NCBI RefSeq assembly: GCF_036555685.1
Contig: NZ_DATBKY010000215.1
Coordinates: 1-46,945, forward strand
Source of the DNA: Actinophytocola sp036555685
GTDB lineage: Bacteria; Actinomycetota; Actinomycetes; Mycobacteriales; Pseudonocardiaceae
Direction: 5' to 3'
DNA: 46,945 nt
Position 1 is the stretch's first letter. Each line of letters starts with the position of its first letter. Both the position numbers and the translations under genes were made by a program. This document shows, piece after piece, positions 1-7,612 of the stretch. The notes below the pieces were generated by a model, which saw only the letters and a list, made by a program, of their open reading frames with translations, had not been told where the DNA came from and did no database searches.

Positions 1-1030
1 CGTGGCCCAGGCCGAGCAGCTCGTCGGGCAGCCCGGCCTCGTGCGCGAAGTGCTCGTTGAGCAGCTGGGACACGGTGACCGTGTGCGCGGCCTCGACGGC
101 GTCGGCGGTGGTGAGGTAGTTGTCCTCGCCGGTGTTGATGATGATGCCGGCCCGCGCGTGCACCTGGCGGGAGAAACGCTGGTCGACGAACGTGCGGATC
201 GGGTTGATGTCGCGGAACAGGATGCCGTACATGGAGTCGTTCAGCATCATGTCGAGCCGCTGCAGCCCGGCGAGCACGGCGATCTCCGGCATGCACAGCC
301 CGGACGCGTAGTTGGTGACCCGGATGTAGCGGCCGACCTCCTTGGACACCTCGTCCATGGCGGCCCGCATGATGCGGAAGTTCTCCTGGGTGGCGTAGGT
401 GCCGGCGAAACCGTGGTGCGTGGCGCCTTCGGGCACGTAGTCCAGGAGGGACTGTCCGGTGGAGCGGATCACGGCGATGATGTCGGCGCCGGCCCGGGCG
501 GCGTTGGCGGCCTGCACGACGTCCTCGTCGATGTCGCCGGTCGCGACGATCAGGTAGATCCACGGCCGCTGCGGGGGGTTGCCGTAGCGGGCGACGAGCC
601 GGTCGCGCTGCGCCCGGTTGCGATCCACGGTGCGCAGGCCCTTCGCGACTGCGGTCCGGCCTGCCTTCACCGCGCGCTCGGCGTCGCGTCCACCCGGGAC
701 GGTGTACTGGATCTGGCCGGCGGCGGTGGCCTCCGCGAGCTCGGTCAGCGTCGAGAGGTCGTGCTCGCGCAGCGCGTGGAACGCGGGCAGCACCGCGCCG
801 TGCTCGAGGCCGCAGTGCTCGCGGATCGTGTCGACCATCCGGTTCACCCACGGCACGTCGCCGGCCCGGTGGGTCGAGTCGGCACCCGCGATGCCGGCGA
901 GGCGCAGGGTGGCGCGCTCGACCGCGACGGTGGTGTGCGCTCTGGCGATCCCGACCACGGGCTCGGCCGCGCGCGCGGCGAGCTTGCGCGCGGTGGCGAC
1001 CACCTCGGGATCCAGGTCCAGCAAAGCCAT
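1..1030 (-). CDS. kamD: Lysine 5,6-aminomutase alpha subunit (partial, C-terminus outside window)
   Basis: The first 343 residues are visible and the gene runs off the left edge. The product would be the large subunit of the adenosylcobalamin- and PLP-dependent mutase that moves the terminal amino group of D-lysine or beta-lysine to C5, a cytoplasmic step of lysine fermentation/degradation. The N-terminus carries the family signature HTTVAVERATLRLAGI, followed by TIM-barrel sequence with SMYGILFRDINPIRTFVDQ and GIIINTGEDNY. The ATG overlaps the stop of the upstream amidohydrolase (TAATG), so the two are translationally coupled. The small subunit kamE, which carries the B12 domain and the PLP lysine, would be expected just beyond the window. 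Assignment is firm at family level; substrate stereochemistry is inferred. Confidence 0.9.
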   Translation of the reverse strand, partial: MALLDLDPEVVATARKLAARAAEPVVGIARAHTTVAVERATLRLAGIAGADSTHRAGDVPWVNRMVDTIREHCGLEHGAVLPAFHALREHDLSTLTELAEATAAGQIQYTVPGGRDAERAVKAGRTAVAKGLRTVDRNRAQRDRLVARYGNPPQRPWIYLIVATGDIDEDVVQAANAARAGADIIAVIRSTGQSLLDYVPEGATHHGFAGTYATQENFRIMRAAMDEVSKEVGRYIRVTNYASGLCMPEIAVLAGLQRLDMMLNDSMYGILFRDINPIRTFVDQRFSRQVHARAGIIINTGEDNYLTTADAVEAAHTVTVSQLLNEHFAHEAGLPDELLGLGH

Positions 1031-2469
1031 TACGACACCTCGTGAATTGTGGTTCCGGAAAGGACGGTCCGCACGCACGTCTCGTCGCGCCACACCGCGA
1101 ACGTGGCCGGCGCGCCGGCCGACAGCGTGCCGCCGGGCTCCCCGCACGCGGCCCAGCCACCCGCGGTGTGCGCGGCGAACGCGTCGTCGAACGGCAGCCC
1201 CGAGCCGGGCGTCCGGTGGTGCACCGCGGCGCGGACGGTAGCCCATGGGTCGACCGGGGTGACCGGCGCGTCGGAGCCGAACGCGAGCGTCACGCCGGCC
1301 GCGGCGAGCATCGCGTACGGGTTGAGCCCCGCGGCCCGGTCCGCGCCGAGCCGCCGCGCGTACATGCCGTCGCGCCCGCCCCACGCGGCGTCGAACCGCG
1401 GCTGTACGGACGCGACCACCCGGAAGCGGGCCAGCTCGTCCGCCTGCTCGGCGGTGATCATCTCCAGGTGCTCGAGCCGGTGCCGGACGGCCCCGAGCGC
1501 CTGCTCCCCCACGACCTTCTCGGCCAGCTGGAAGCCCGCGACCACGGCCCCGGCCGCGGCGTCGCCGATGACGTGGAAGCCCGCCTGGACACCGTCCTCG
1601 GTGCACGCGACCAGGTGCTCGGCGATGCGCTCGGCGTCGAGGTAGCGCGCGCCGCTGGTATGCGGCGCGTCCGCGTACGGCTCGCGCAGGGCCGCGGTGC
1701 GGGACCCGAAGGCGCCGTCGACGAACAGGTCGCCGGCAAGCCCGTGCGCCCCGGGCGGCCGGGCGCCGAAGTCGCCCCAGTAGCCGACCACGCGGGGCAG
1801 CGGGCCGGACAGCGCCAGCAGCGCCTGGAAGTCCTCGAGCCCGGCGATGTCCGGACCGCCGCACTCGTGCACGCAGGCCACGCCCATCGACGCGGCGTGC
1901 CGGAGGAACCCGAGCTGGGCCGCGCGGCGCTGCTCGGGCGTGATCGACTCGTAGGCGGCGCGGCGGACGTGGTGGTGCGCGTCGCGCGCGAGCGGACCCT
2001 CGGCCGTCCACCCGGCCGCGGTGCGGGCCTGCGGCGCGAGGTCGACGAGCGCGGTGGAGGCGAGCGCGGAGTGCGCGTCGATGCGGGTGAGGTAGACCGG
2101 CGTGGCGCCCGCGGCCGCGTCGAGCTCCGCACGCGACGGCGGGCGCGGGGCGGCCCAGCGGCTCTCGTCCCACCCGTGGCCGATCGCGAGCACCCCGGGC
2201 TGGGCACGCACCCGGTCGCGGACGGCGTCGAGCACGTCGGCCGCCGACCCGGCGCCGGTGAGGTCCAGCCCCGTGCGCAGCAGGCCGGCCGAGGTGGCGT
2301 GCACGTGGGCGTCGACGAACGCCGGCGTCACGAGCGCGCCGGCCAGGTCCACGGTCCGACCGGCCGCGGGCGGGTCACCCGCGCCGAGCCAGGCGACCAC
2401 GCCGTCCTCGACGAGCAGCGCGGTCGCCGGGCCGCCGTGGATCCGGCCACCGGTGAACAGGACGCTCAT
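1030..2469 (-). CDS. YtcJ-like amidohydrolase inside the lysine aminomutase operon
   Basis: A 479-residue metal-dependent amidohydrolase (composite-domain, YtcJ/imidazolonepropionase-like). Visible signatures are the N-terminal metal motif DAHVHATS after the beta-sandwich segment, then YLTRIDAHS, the HVIGDAAAG histidine, HRLEHLEM and the late aspartate in FGSDAPVTP. The start is the ATG at 2469, which overlaps the kdd stop by four bases (ATGA); upstream in-frame sequence is antisense-like noise. Its stop overlaps the kamD start. It is sandwiched between two lysine-degradation enzymes, so it probably acts on a lysine-derived amide, lactam or imine, but the true substrate cannot be read from the sequence. 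It does not resemble Kce or Kal, the usual next enzymes of the pathway. Confidence 0.85.
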   Translation of the reverse strand: MSVLFTGGRIHGGPATALLVEDGVVAWLGAGDPPAAGRTVDLAGALVTPAFVDAHVHATSAGLLRTGLDLTGAGSAADVLDAVRDRVRAQPGVLAIGHGWDESRWAAPRPPSRAELDAAAGATPVYLTRIDAHSALASTALVDLAPQARTAAGWTAEGPLARDAHHHVRRAAYESITPEQRRAAQLGFLRHAASMGVACVHECGGPDIAGLEDFQALLALSGPLPRVVGYWGDFGARPPGAHGLAGDLFVDGAFGSRTAALREPYADAPHTSGARYLDAERIAEHLVACTEDGVQAGFHVIGDAAAGAVVAGFQLAEKVVGEQALGAVRHRLEHLEMITAEQADELARFRVVASVQPRFDAAWGGRDGMYARRLGADRAAGLNPYAMLAAAGVTLAFGSDAPVTPVDPWATVRAAVHHRTPGSGLPFDDAFAAHTAGGWAACGEPGGTLSAGAPATFAVWRDETCVRTVLSGTTIHEVS

Positions 2470-3494
2470 GTGCGTGAAGTGTGCCGCTCGCGCCGCTCGA
2501 ACAGCTCGCGAACCCCCGGAGTCGTGCGCAACAGGTCGAGCGCGAACGTCGCGTGGCCCGGCACGTAGCCGTTGCCGATGAGCATCCGCACGTCCGCGGC
2601 CAGGCCCTCGGCGCCGAGCGCGGCCGCGGAGAAGGAGGTGGCCATCGAGAAGAACACGATCGTGCCGCCGTCCGCCGTGGCCAGCACCGCGCCGTGCTCG
2701 CAGCCGGGCACGTCCACGCACACGACCGTCACGTCGACCGGCGCACCGACCGCCTCGGACACCGCCACCGGGTCGCGGGCGTCGGCCACCACGACCTCGT
2801 CGGCGAGGCCCGACGCCTCGACCGCGTCCGCCTCCTGCCGGGTCGGCACAAGCGCGACGAGCCGGCCCGCACCCGCCCGGCGCGCCGCGGCGAGCGACAG
2901 GCTGCCGGACTTGCCGCCCCCGCCGAGGACCAGCACCGACGGCTCCGTGCCGGCCTCGCGGACCACGCGGTCGGTGAGCGCGGGCGCGCCGCAGACGTCC
3001 AGGACGGACAGTGCGAGCTCGTCCGGGAGGTCCCCGGGCAGCACCGCGGCGATCGAGCGTCCGAACAGGACGGCGCTGCCGCGGCACGGTACCTGCTCGC
3101 CGGCCCCGTCCCAGTTCGCGAGCCCGTCGTCGATCCGCAGTGGAGTGAGCGTGAGGGACACGAGCGTCGCGATGCGATCGCCGGGCTGGAGACCGAGCGG
3201 GGAATCCGGGCCGACCTCGCGAACCGTGCCGAGCAACATGCCTCCCGATCCGGTGACCGGATTGTGCATCTTGCCCCGCTCGTCGATGATGTCGAGCACC
3301 GCACGCCGGATGGCGTCGGGTTCGCCGTGTTCCTCGCGTAGCTGGCGGTAGGAGGCCGCGTCAAGGTTGAGCACCTCGACGTCCACCAGCACCTCATCCG
3401 GCCACGAGTGAGTCTCGGTCGAGAGGCGCCATGCTTGTTGCGGCAGCACCCCGGCCGGCTCCACGACGCGATGTAGACCGAAGGGCGACGACAC
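2466..3494 (-). CDS. kdd: L-erythro-3,5-diaminohexanoate dehydrogenase
   Basis: A 342-residue NAD(P)-dependent oxidoreductase matching Kdd, which oxidatively deaminates 3,5-diaminohexanoate to 5-amino-3-oxohexanoate after the two lysine aminomutases have acted. It has a GroES-like first half (DIIDERGKMHNPVTGSGGML, GDRIATLVSL) and a Rossmann motif, LVLGGGGKSGSLS, near residue 185, in the GGGGKSG form seen in this family. The start is GTG at 3494, with a very strong ribosome binding site (AAGGAGGG at 3506-3499). It is the first gene of a leftward operon (kdd, amidohydrolase, kamD) and is divergent from kamA with an 82-base shared promoter region. Confidence 0.9.
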   Translation of the reverse strand: MSSPFGLHRVVEPAGVLPQQAWRLSTETHSWPDEVLVDVEVLNLDAASYRQLREEHGEPDAIRRAVLDIIDERGKMHNPVTGSGGMLLGTVREVGPDSPLGLQPGDRIATLVSLTLTPLRIDDGLANWDGAGEQVPCRGSAVLFGRSIAAVLPGDLPDELALSVLDVCGAPALTDRVVREAGTEPSVLVLGGGGKSGSLSLAAARRAGAGRLVALVPTRQEADAVEASGLADEVVVADARDPVAVSEAVGAPVDVTVVCVDVPGCEHGAVLATADGGTIVFFSMATSFSAAALGAEGLAADVRMLIGNGYVPGHATFALDLLRTTPGVRELFERRERHTSRT

Positions 3495-3522
3495 TCAACC
3501 CTCCTTCCGTAGGATTTGCGTC

Positions 3523-3529
3523 TAGGATA
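3523..3529. promoter_or_regulatory. Candidate bidirectional promoter core between kdd and kamA
   Basis: TAGGATA reads as a TANNNT -10 element on both strands: TAGGAT toward kamA and TATCCT toward kdd. Start sites would fall near 3535 and 3517. No convincing -35 is seen for kamA; TTGACG lies 21 bases before the leftward -10, which is longer than ideal. Inference from motif only. Confidence 0.4.
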
Positions 3530-3576
3530 CGTTCTGGCAGCATATCTTTACGTCAACAACGCAGCGAGGAGAACAG

Positions 3577-5034
3577 ATGACGGCAATGCCCGCACGCAGC
3601 GTGGTCACAGCCGCCACTACGGTCTCCGAGGCAGTCGACGAGACCGGCAAGCAACCGTACGAGTACGTCAGACGGGAACTGGTGGAGCCGGACTGGCGCC
3701 GCTTCCCAGGCTGGCGCCACATCACGGATGCCCAGTGGCGTGACGCCCAGTGGCAGCGCGTGCACTGCGTGAAGAACGTGAAGCAGCTCCGCGCCGTGGT
3801 CGGCGATCTGGTCGGCGAGTCGTTCTATGAGGACCTGGTGGCAGACCAGCAGAACCTCGCGACGATGTCCATGCTGTTGCCGCCGCAGATGCTGAACACG
3901 ATGGTGCCGGACGCCGAGCTCGACCAGGACGCGTTCACCAAGGCGCTGCTCGCGGACCCGATCCGCCGCTACATGATGCCGATCGCGAGCGATCGCGATC
4001 CACAGTGGCCGAACCACCCGTACTCGTCGCGGGACTCCCTGCACGAGGCGGAGATGTGGGTCGTCGAGGGCCTCACGCACCGCTACCCCACCAAGGTGCT
4101 GGCCGAGCTGCTGTCGACCTGTCCGCAGTACTGTGGACACTGCACGCGGATGGACCTGGTCGGCAACTCCACGCCGCAGATCGACAAGCACAAGCTCGCG
4201 CTCAAGCCGGTCGACCGGCAGGACCAGATGATCGACTACCTCAAGCGCACGCCGGGCGTGCGCGACGTGGTGGTCTCCGGCGGCGACGTGGCGAACGTGC
4301 CGTGGCACCAGCTCGAGTCGTTCCTCATGCGACTGCTGGACATCGAGACCGTGCGCGACATCCGGCTCGCCACCAAGGCGCTGGCCGGGCTGCCGCAGCA
4401 CTGGCTGCAGCCGAAGGTCGTGGAGGGACTGGAGCGGCTTGCGCGCACCGCGGGCCGGCGCGGGGTCAATCTCGCGATCCACACGCACGTCAACCACGCG
4501 CAGTCGGTGACGCCGCTGGTCGCCGAGGCGGCGCGGACCGCGCTCGAGGTCGGCGTGCGGGACGTGCGCAACCAGGGCGTGCTGATGCGCGGTGTCAACG
4601 CGACACCGGACGACCTGCTGGACCTTTGCTTTGCCCTGCAAGGGGAAGCGAACATCCTGCCGTACTACTTCTACATGTGCGACATGATCCCCAACGCGGA
4701 GCACTGGCGGGTCGCGGTCTGGGAGGCGCAGCAGCTGCAGCACGCGATCATGGGTTACCTGCCCGGGTACGCGACGCCGCGGATCATCTGTGACGTGCCG
4801 TACGTGGGGAAGCGCTGGGTGCACCAGCTCGCCGAGTACGACACCGAGCGCGGCATCTCGTACTGGACGAAGAACTACCGCACCGGCATCGAGCGCACCG
4901 ACCCGGACGCGCTGAGCCGCAAGTACCCGTACTACGACCCGATCGCCACCCTGCCCGAGACGGGCCAGAAGTGGTGGGCGGACTTCGAGTCCTCCGGCGA
5001 CTCCCTCGGCGATTCTCTCGGCGACGAGGCCTAG
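3577..5034 (+). CDS. kamA: Lysine 2,3-aminomutase (radical SAM, KamA family)
   Basis: A 485-residue radical-SAM, PLP-dependent mutase converting L-lysine to L-beta-lysine. The [4Fe-4S] motif CxxxCxxC is C182/C186/C189 (CPQYCGHC). Both substrate-orienting aspartates of the clostridial enzyme are recognisable, at D369 (MCDMIPNAEH) and D406 (ICDVPYVGK), and K412 aligns with the PLP lysine. The usual GGGGK loop is replaced by PYVGK. The protein is about 70 residues longer than the clostridial enzyme, mainly at the N-terminus, and ends in a GDSL-type repeat tail. The ribosome binding site GAGGAG (3566-3571) supports the ATG. It faces kdd/kamD, so beta-lysine probably feeds the divergent operon; use of beta-lysine for secondary metabolism is an alternative. 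Confidence 0.9.
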   Translation: MTAMPARSVVTAATTVSEAVDETGKQPYEYVRRELVEPDWRRFPGWRHITDAQWRDAQWQRVHCVKNVKQLRAVVGDLVGESFYEDLVADQQNLATMSMLLPPQMLNTMVPDAELDQDAFTKALLADPIRRYMMPIASDRDPQWPNHPYSSRDSLHEAEMWVVEGLTHRYPTKVLAELLSTCPQYCGHCTRMDLVGNSTPQIDKHKLALKPVDRQDQMIDYLKRTPGVRDVVVSGGDVANVPWHQLESFLMRLLDIETVRDIRLATKALAGLPQHWLQPKVVEGLERLARTAGRRGVNLAIHTHVNHAQSVTPLVAEAARTALEVGVRDVRNQGVLMRGVNATPDDLLDLCFALQGEANILPYYFYMCDMIPNAEHWRVAVWEAQQLQHAIMGYLPGYATPRIICDVPYVGKRWVHQLAEYDTERGISYWTKNYRTGIERTDPDALSRKYPYYDPIATLPETGQKWWADFESSGDSLGDSLGDEA

Positions 5035-5061
5035 TCCGCGACGCGGCTGCGTGCTTCGGCA

Positions 5062-5087
5062 CCCGGCGGGCGCAGGGGCTCGCCGGG
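5062..5087. terminator. GC hairpin between convergent kamA and aldo-keto reductase
   Basis: CCCGGCG (5062-5068) and CGCCGGG (5081-5087) form a 7-bp stem with a 12-base loop in the 70-base gap between convergent stops. There is no T tract. Confidence 0.4.
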
Positions 5088-5104
5088 CGTCGAGCGCGAC
5101 GGGA

Positions 5105-5929
5105 TCAGTTGAATATGTCCGGGTTCGGGCCCGTGCGCAGGCCGCGCTCCAAAGTAGACAACCGGGCCACGTCGTCCGTGTCCAGCTCGAAGCCGAAGAC
5201 GTCCAGGTTCTCGCGGATGCGCGCCGGGGTGACCGACTTCGGGATCACCACGTTGCCCAGCTGCAGGTGCCAGCGGAGGACGACCTGCGCCGGCGTGCGG
5301 TCGTGCTTGGCGGCGAGCTCGGTCACCGCGTGCTCGCCCAGGAGGTCGCCGCCCTTCGCGAGCGGGCTCCACGCCTCGGTGGCGATGCCGAGGTCGCCGT
5401 GCATCCCGCGCAGCTCGGCCTGCTGCAGGTACGGGTGCAGCTCGATCTGGTTGACCGCGGGGACGGTGCCGGTCTCGTCGACGAGCCGGCGCAGGTGTGC
5501 CGGCTGGAAGTTGGACACGCCGATCGCCCGCACGACGCCGTCGGCGAGCAGCTTCTCGAACCCCTGCCACGTCTCGACGTAGTCGTCGCGCCTGGGGGTC
5601 GGCCAGTGGATCAGGTATAGGTCGACGTAGTCGAGGCCGAGCCGCTGCCGGCTCCCTTCGAAGGCGCGTACCGCGGAGTCGTAGCCGTGGTCGTCGTTCC
5701 AGAGCTTGGTCGTGATGAACAGCTCGTCGCGCGGGATGCCGGACTCGCGGAGCGCCTGCGCGACGCCTTCCTCGTTGCCGTACGCCTTCGCGGTGTCGAT
5801 GCTGCGGTAGCCGGCGCGCAGCGCCTCGCCCACCGCCGCGGCCGTCTCCTCGTTGGGGACCTGGAACACACCGAAACCCAGCTGCGGCATGGCGACGCCG
5901 TTGTTCAGGGTGAGGTTGGGAATCGTCAT
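5105..5929 (-). CDS. Aldo/keto reductase (AKR5-like)
   Basis: A 274-residue cytoplasmic NADPH-dependent carbonyl reductase of the 2,5-diketo-D-gluconate reductase type. The full catalytic tetrad is visible when numbering from the ATG at 5929: D45 and Y50 in SIDTAKAYG, K75 in TTKLW, and H108 in LIHWP. The NADPH-binding C-terminal segment VVIPKSVTPARIRENL is typical. An in-frame start further upstream (5962) would add residues the family lacks, so 5929 is preferred. It is convergent with kamA and there is no sign of a functional link to lysine metabolism. The physiological substrate is unknown. Confidence 0.85.
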   Translation of the reverse strand: MTIPNLTLNNGVAMPQLGFGVFQVPNEETAAAVGEALRAGYRSIDTAKAYGNEEGVAQALRESGIPRDELFITTKLWNDDHGYDSAVRAFEGSRQRLGLDYVDLYLIHWPTPRRDDYVETWQGFEKLLADGVVRAIGVSNFQPAHLRRLVDETGTVPAVNQIELHPYLQQAELRGMHGDLGIATEAWSPLAKGGDLLGEHAVTELAAKHDRTPAQVVLRWHLQLGNVVIPKSVTPARIRENLDVFGFELDTDDVARLSTLERGLRTGPNPDIFN

Positions 5930-6055
5930 GGGGAGTTCGTACCCACACAGGCCCGCCCGCACACGTGCACCAGGGGTGACCGCGCGTACGCGTAGTGAAG
6001 TGCCCTTGATCGGACCTACCCCAGAAGTGGTCGCTCAGGAACACTCTCGCAGGTC

Positions 6056-6076
6056 GGTCGCACACACTACGCGACC
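6056..6076. promoter_or_regulatory. Inverted repeat upstream of the secreted peptidase
   Basis: GGTCGC (6056-6061) and GCGACC (6071-6076) form a perfect 6-bp inverted repeat with a 9-base spacer, 24 bases before the peptidase start. A further GGTCGC half-site lies near 6029. It could be an operator. Confidence 0.3.
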
Positions 6077-6099
6077 AGCTGATGCGAGGGAGAGAAGGC

Positions 6100-7533
6100 G
6101 TGTCCATCCGAAGAAGGACGCTCGCGGCGGTGATCCTGCCCGTGGTCGCGGCGGGCATGGTCGGGCTGACCACGGCACTGCCGGCCCAGGCGGGTCCCGA
6201 GCACGCGGCGAGCACGCAGGCCCAGGACGACCTCCGGGACCAGCTCGAGGCCGTCCCCGGGCTCACGGTCGTCTCCGAGGAGCCGGCGCCCGCACCCGGG
6301 TTCCGGTTCTTCTTCCTCACGTTCCGCCAGGCCGTCGACCACCGCAACCCGCAGGGGCCGACGTTCGAGCAGCGCCTGCAGCTGCTGCACCGCGACACCG
6401 CGCGGCCGATGATCCTGCACACCACCGGCTACAACATGCCGGAGTACGCGTTCCGCTCGGAGCCGACCGCGCTCGTGGACGGCAACCAGATCTCGGTGGA
6501 GCAGCGGTTCTTCAGCCCGTCGCGGCCGAACCCGGCGGACTGGTCCAAGCTGGACATATGGCAGGCGGCCACCGACCACCACAAGATCGTCCAGGCGCTC
6601 AAGCCGATCTACGCGGCGAAGTGGATCTCGACCGGTGCGAGCAAGGGCGGCATGACCTCGGTGTACCACCGGCGGTTCTACCCGCGTGACGTGGACGGCG
6701 TGGTCGCCTACGTCGCGCCGAACGACGCGAACAACGCCCAGGACAAGGCGTACGACGACTTCTTCGCGAGCGTCGGCTCCACCCCGGCCTGCCGCACGGC
6801 GCTGGAGAACCTGCAGAAGGAGGCGCTGACCCGGCGCACGAACTTGGTCAACCTCTACGACCAGTTCGCGGCCGAGCACAACCTTTCCTTCGACCGGGTC
6901 TTCGGCTCGACGGACAAGGCGTTCGAGATGACCGTGCTGGACACCGAGTGGGCGTTCTGGCAGTACTCGAGCGAGGCCGACTGCGGCTCCGTGCCGCCGC
7001 GCACGGCGACCGACCAGGAGATCTTCGACTTCATCGAGAACGTCGCCGGCTTCGAGTTCTACGCCGACGACGCGATCCTGTTCTACTCGCCGTACTACTA
7101 CCAGGCCGCGACCCAGCTCGGCTGGCCGCAGCCGAAGTTCGCCCACCTCAAGGGCCTGCTGCACTACCCGAAGCTGTACGTGGCGAACTCCAGCCTGCCT
7201 CCGCAGCTGCGGGCCAAGCACGACCCGTGGCCGATGTCCGACGTCGACCGGTGGGTGAGCCGGGACTCGAGCCAGATGCTGTTCGTGTACGGCGCGGACG
7301 ACCCGTGGGGCGCCGAGCAGTTCCACTCGAGCGACAAGGACTCGTACACCTACACCGCGCCCGGCGCGAACCACGGTGCGAACATCGCGAAGCTGAACCC
7401 GGCGGACAAGGCCGCCGCGACCGCGACGGTGCTGCGCTGGGCCGGCGTGAGCGCCGCCCCGGCCGCCAAGCGGTCCGCCGCGGTCAGCACGCTCGACCAG
7501 CGGGATCCGCGAAACATCCGCCGCCCCCTCTGA
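6100..7533 (+). CDS. Secreted S37-type tripeptidyl aminopeptidase
   Basis: A 477-residue secreted serine peptidase related to the Streptomyces PS-10/S37 family, which releases tripeptides from N-termini outside the cell. The start is GTG at 6100, preceded by GAGGGAGAGAAG; the ATG at 6082 lies upstream of that site and would spoil the signal peptide. The signal peptide is a basic MSIRRR segment followed by a hydrophobic core, cleaved after about residue 31 (PAQA). The nucleophile is S181 in STGASKGGM. Candidate acid and base residues are the aspartates in YGADDPWG and the histidine in GANHGAN. A strong hairpin follows the gene. Confidence 0.85.
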   Translation: MSIRRRTLAAVILPVVAAGMVGLTTALPAQAGPEHAASTQAQDDLRDQLEAVPGLTVVSEEPAPAPGFRFFFLTFRQAVDHRNPQGPTFEQRLQLLHRDTARPMILHTTGYNMPEYAFRSEPTALVDGNQISVEQRFFSPSRPNPADWSKLDIWQAATDHHKIVQALKPIYAAKWISTGASKGGMTSVYHRRFYPRDVDGVVAYVAPNDANNAQDKAYDDFFASVGSTPACRTALENLQKEALTRRTNLVNLYDQFAAEHNLSFDRVFGSTDKAFEMTVLDTEWAFWQYSSEADCGSVPPRTATDQEIFDFIENVAGFEFYADDAILFYSPYYYQAATQLGWPQPKFAHLKGLLHYPKLYVANSSLPPQLRAKHDPWPMSDVDRWVSRDSSQMLFVYGADDPWGAEQFHSSDKDSYTYTAPGANHGANIAKLNPADKAAATATVLRWAGVSAAPAAKRSAAVSTLDQRDPRNIRRPL

Positions 7534-7542
7534 CCGAGCCAG

Positions 7543-7577
7543 GAGAACGGCGCCCCCGGGCCGGGGGCGCCGTTCTC
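7543..7577 (+). terminator. Strong terminator hairpin after the S37 peptidase
   Basis: There is a perfect 17-bp inverted repeat, arms 7543-7559 and 7561-7577, beginning GAGAACGGCG, ten bases after the peptidase stop. No long T tract follows, which is common for actinobacterial terminators. Confidence 0.7.
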
Positions 7578-7599
7578 ATGTGCCGACCGCGCCGGCCGC

Positions 7600-7605
7600 T
7601 ACGCT
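7600..7605 (+). promoter_or_regulatory. Leaderless -10 element for the SGNH hydrolase
   Basis: TACGCT is followed by seven bases and then the ATG at 7613. This geometry places the transcript start on the start codon, and no ribosome binding site is present. Confidence 0.45.
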
Positions 7606-7612
7606 GAGTGCG

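Noticed and set aside
5981..5990. CGCGTACGCG palindrome upstream of the peptidase as an operator
   Set aside because: Ten-base GC palindromes are expected by chance at this base composition and nothing else supports it.
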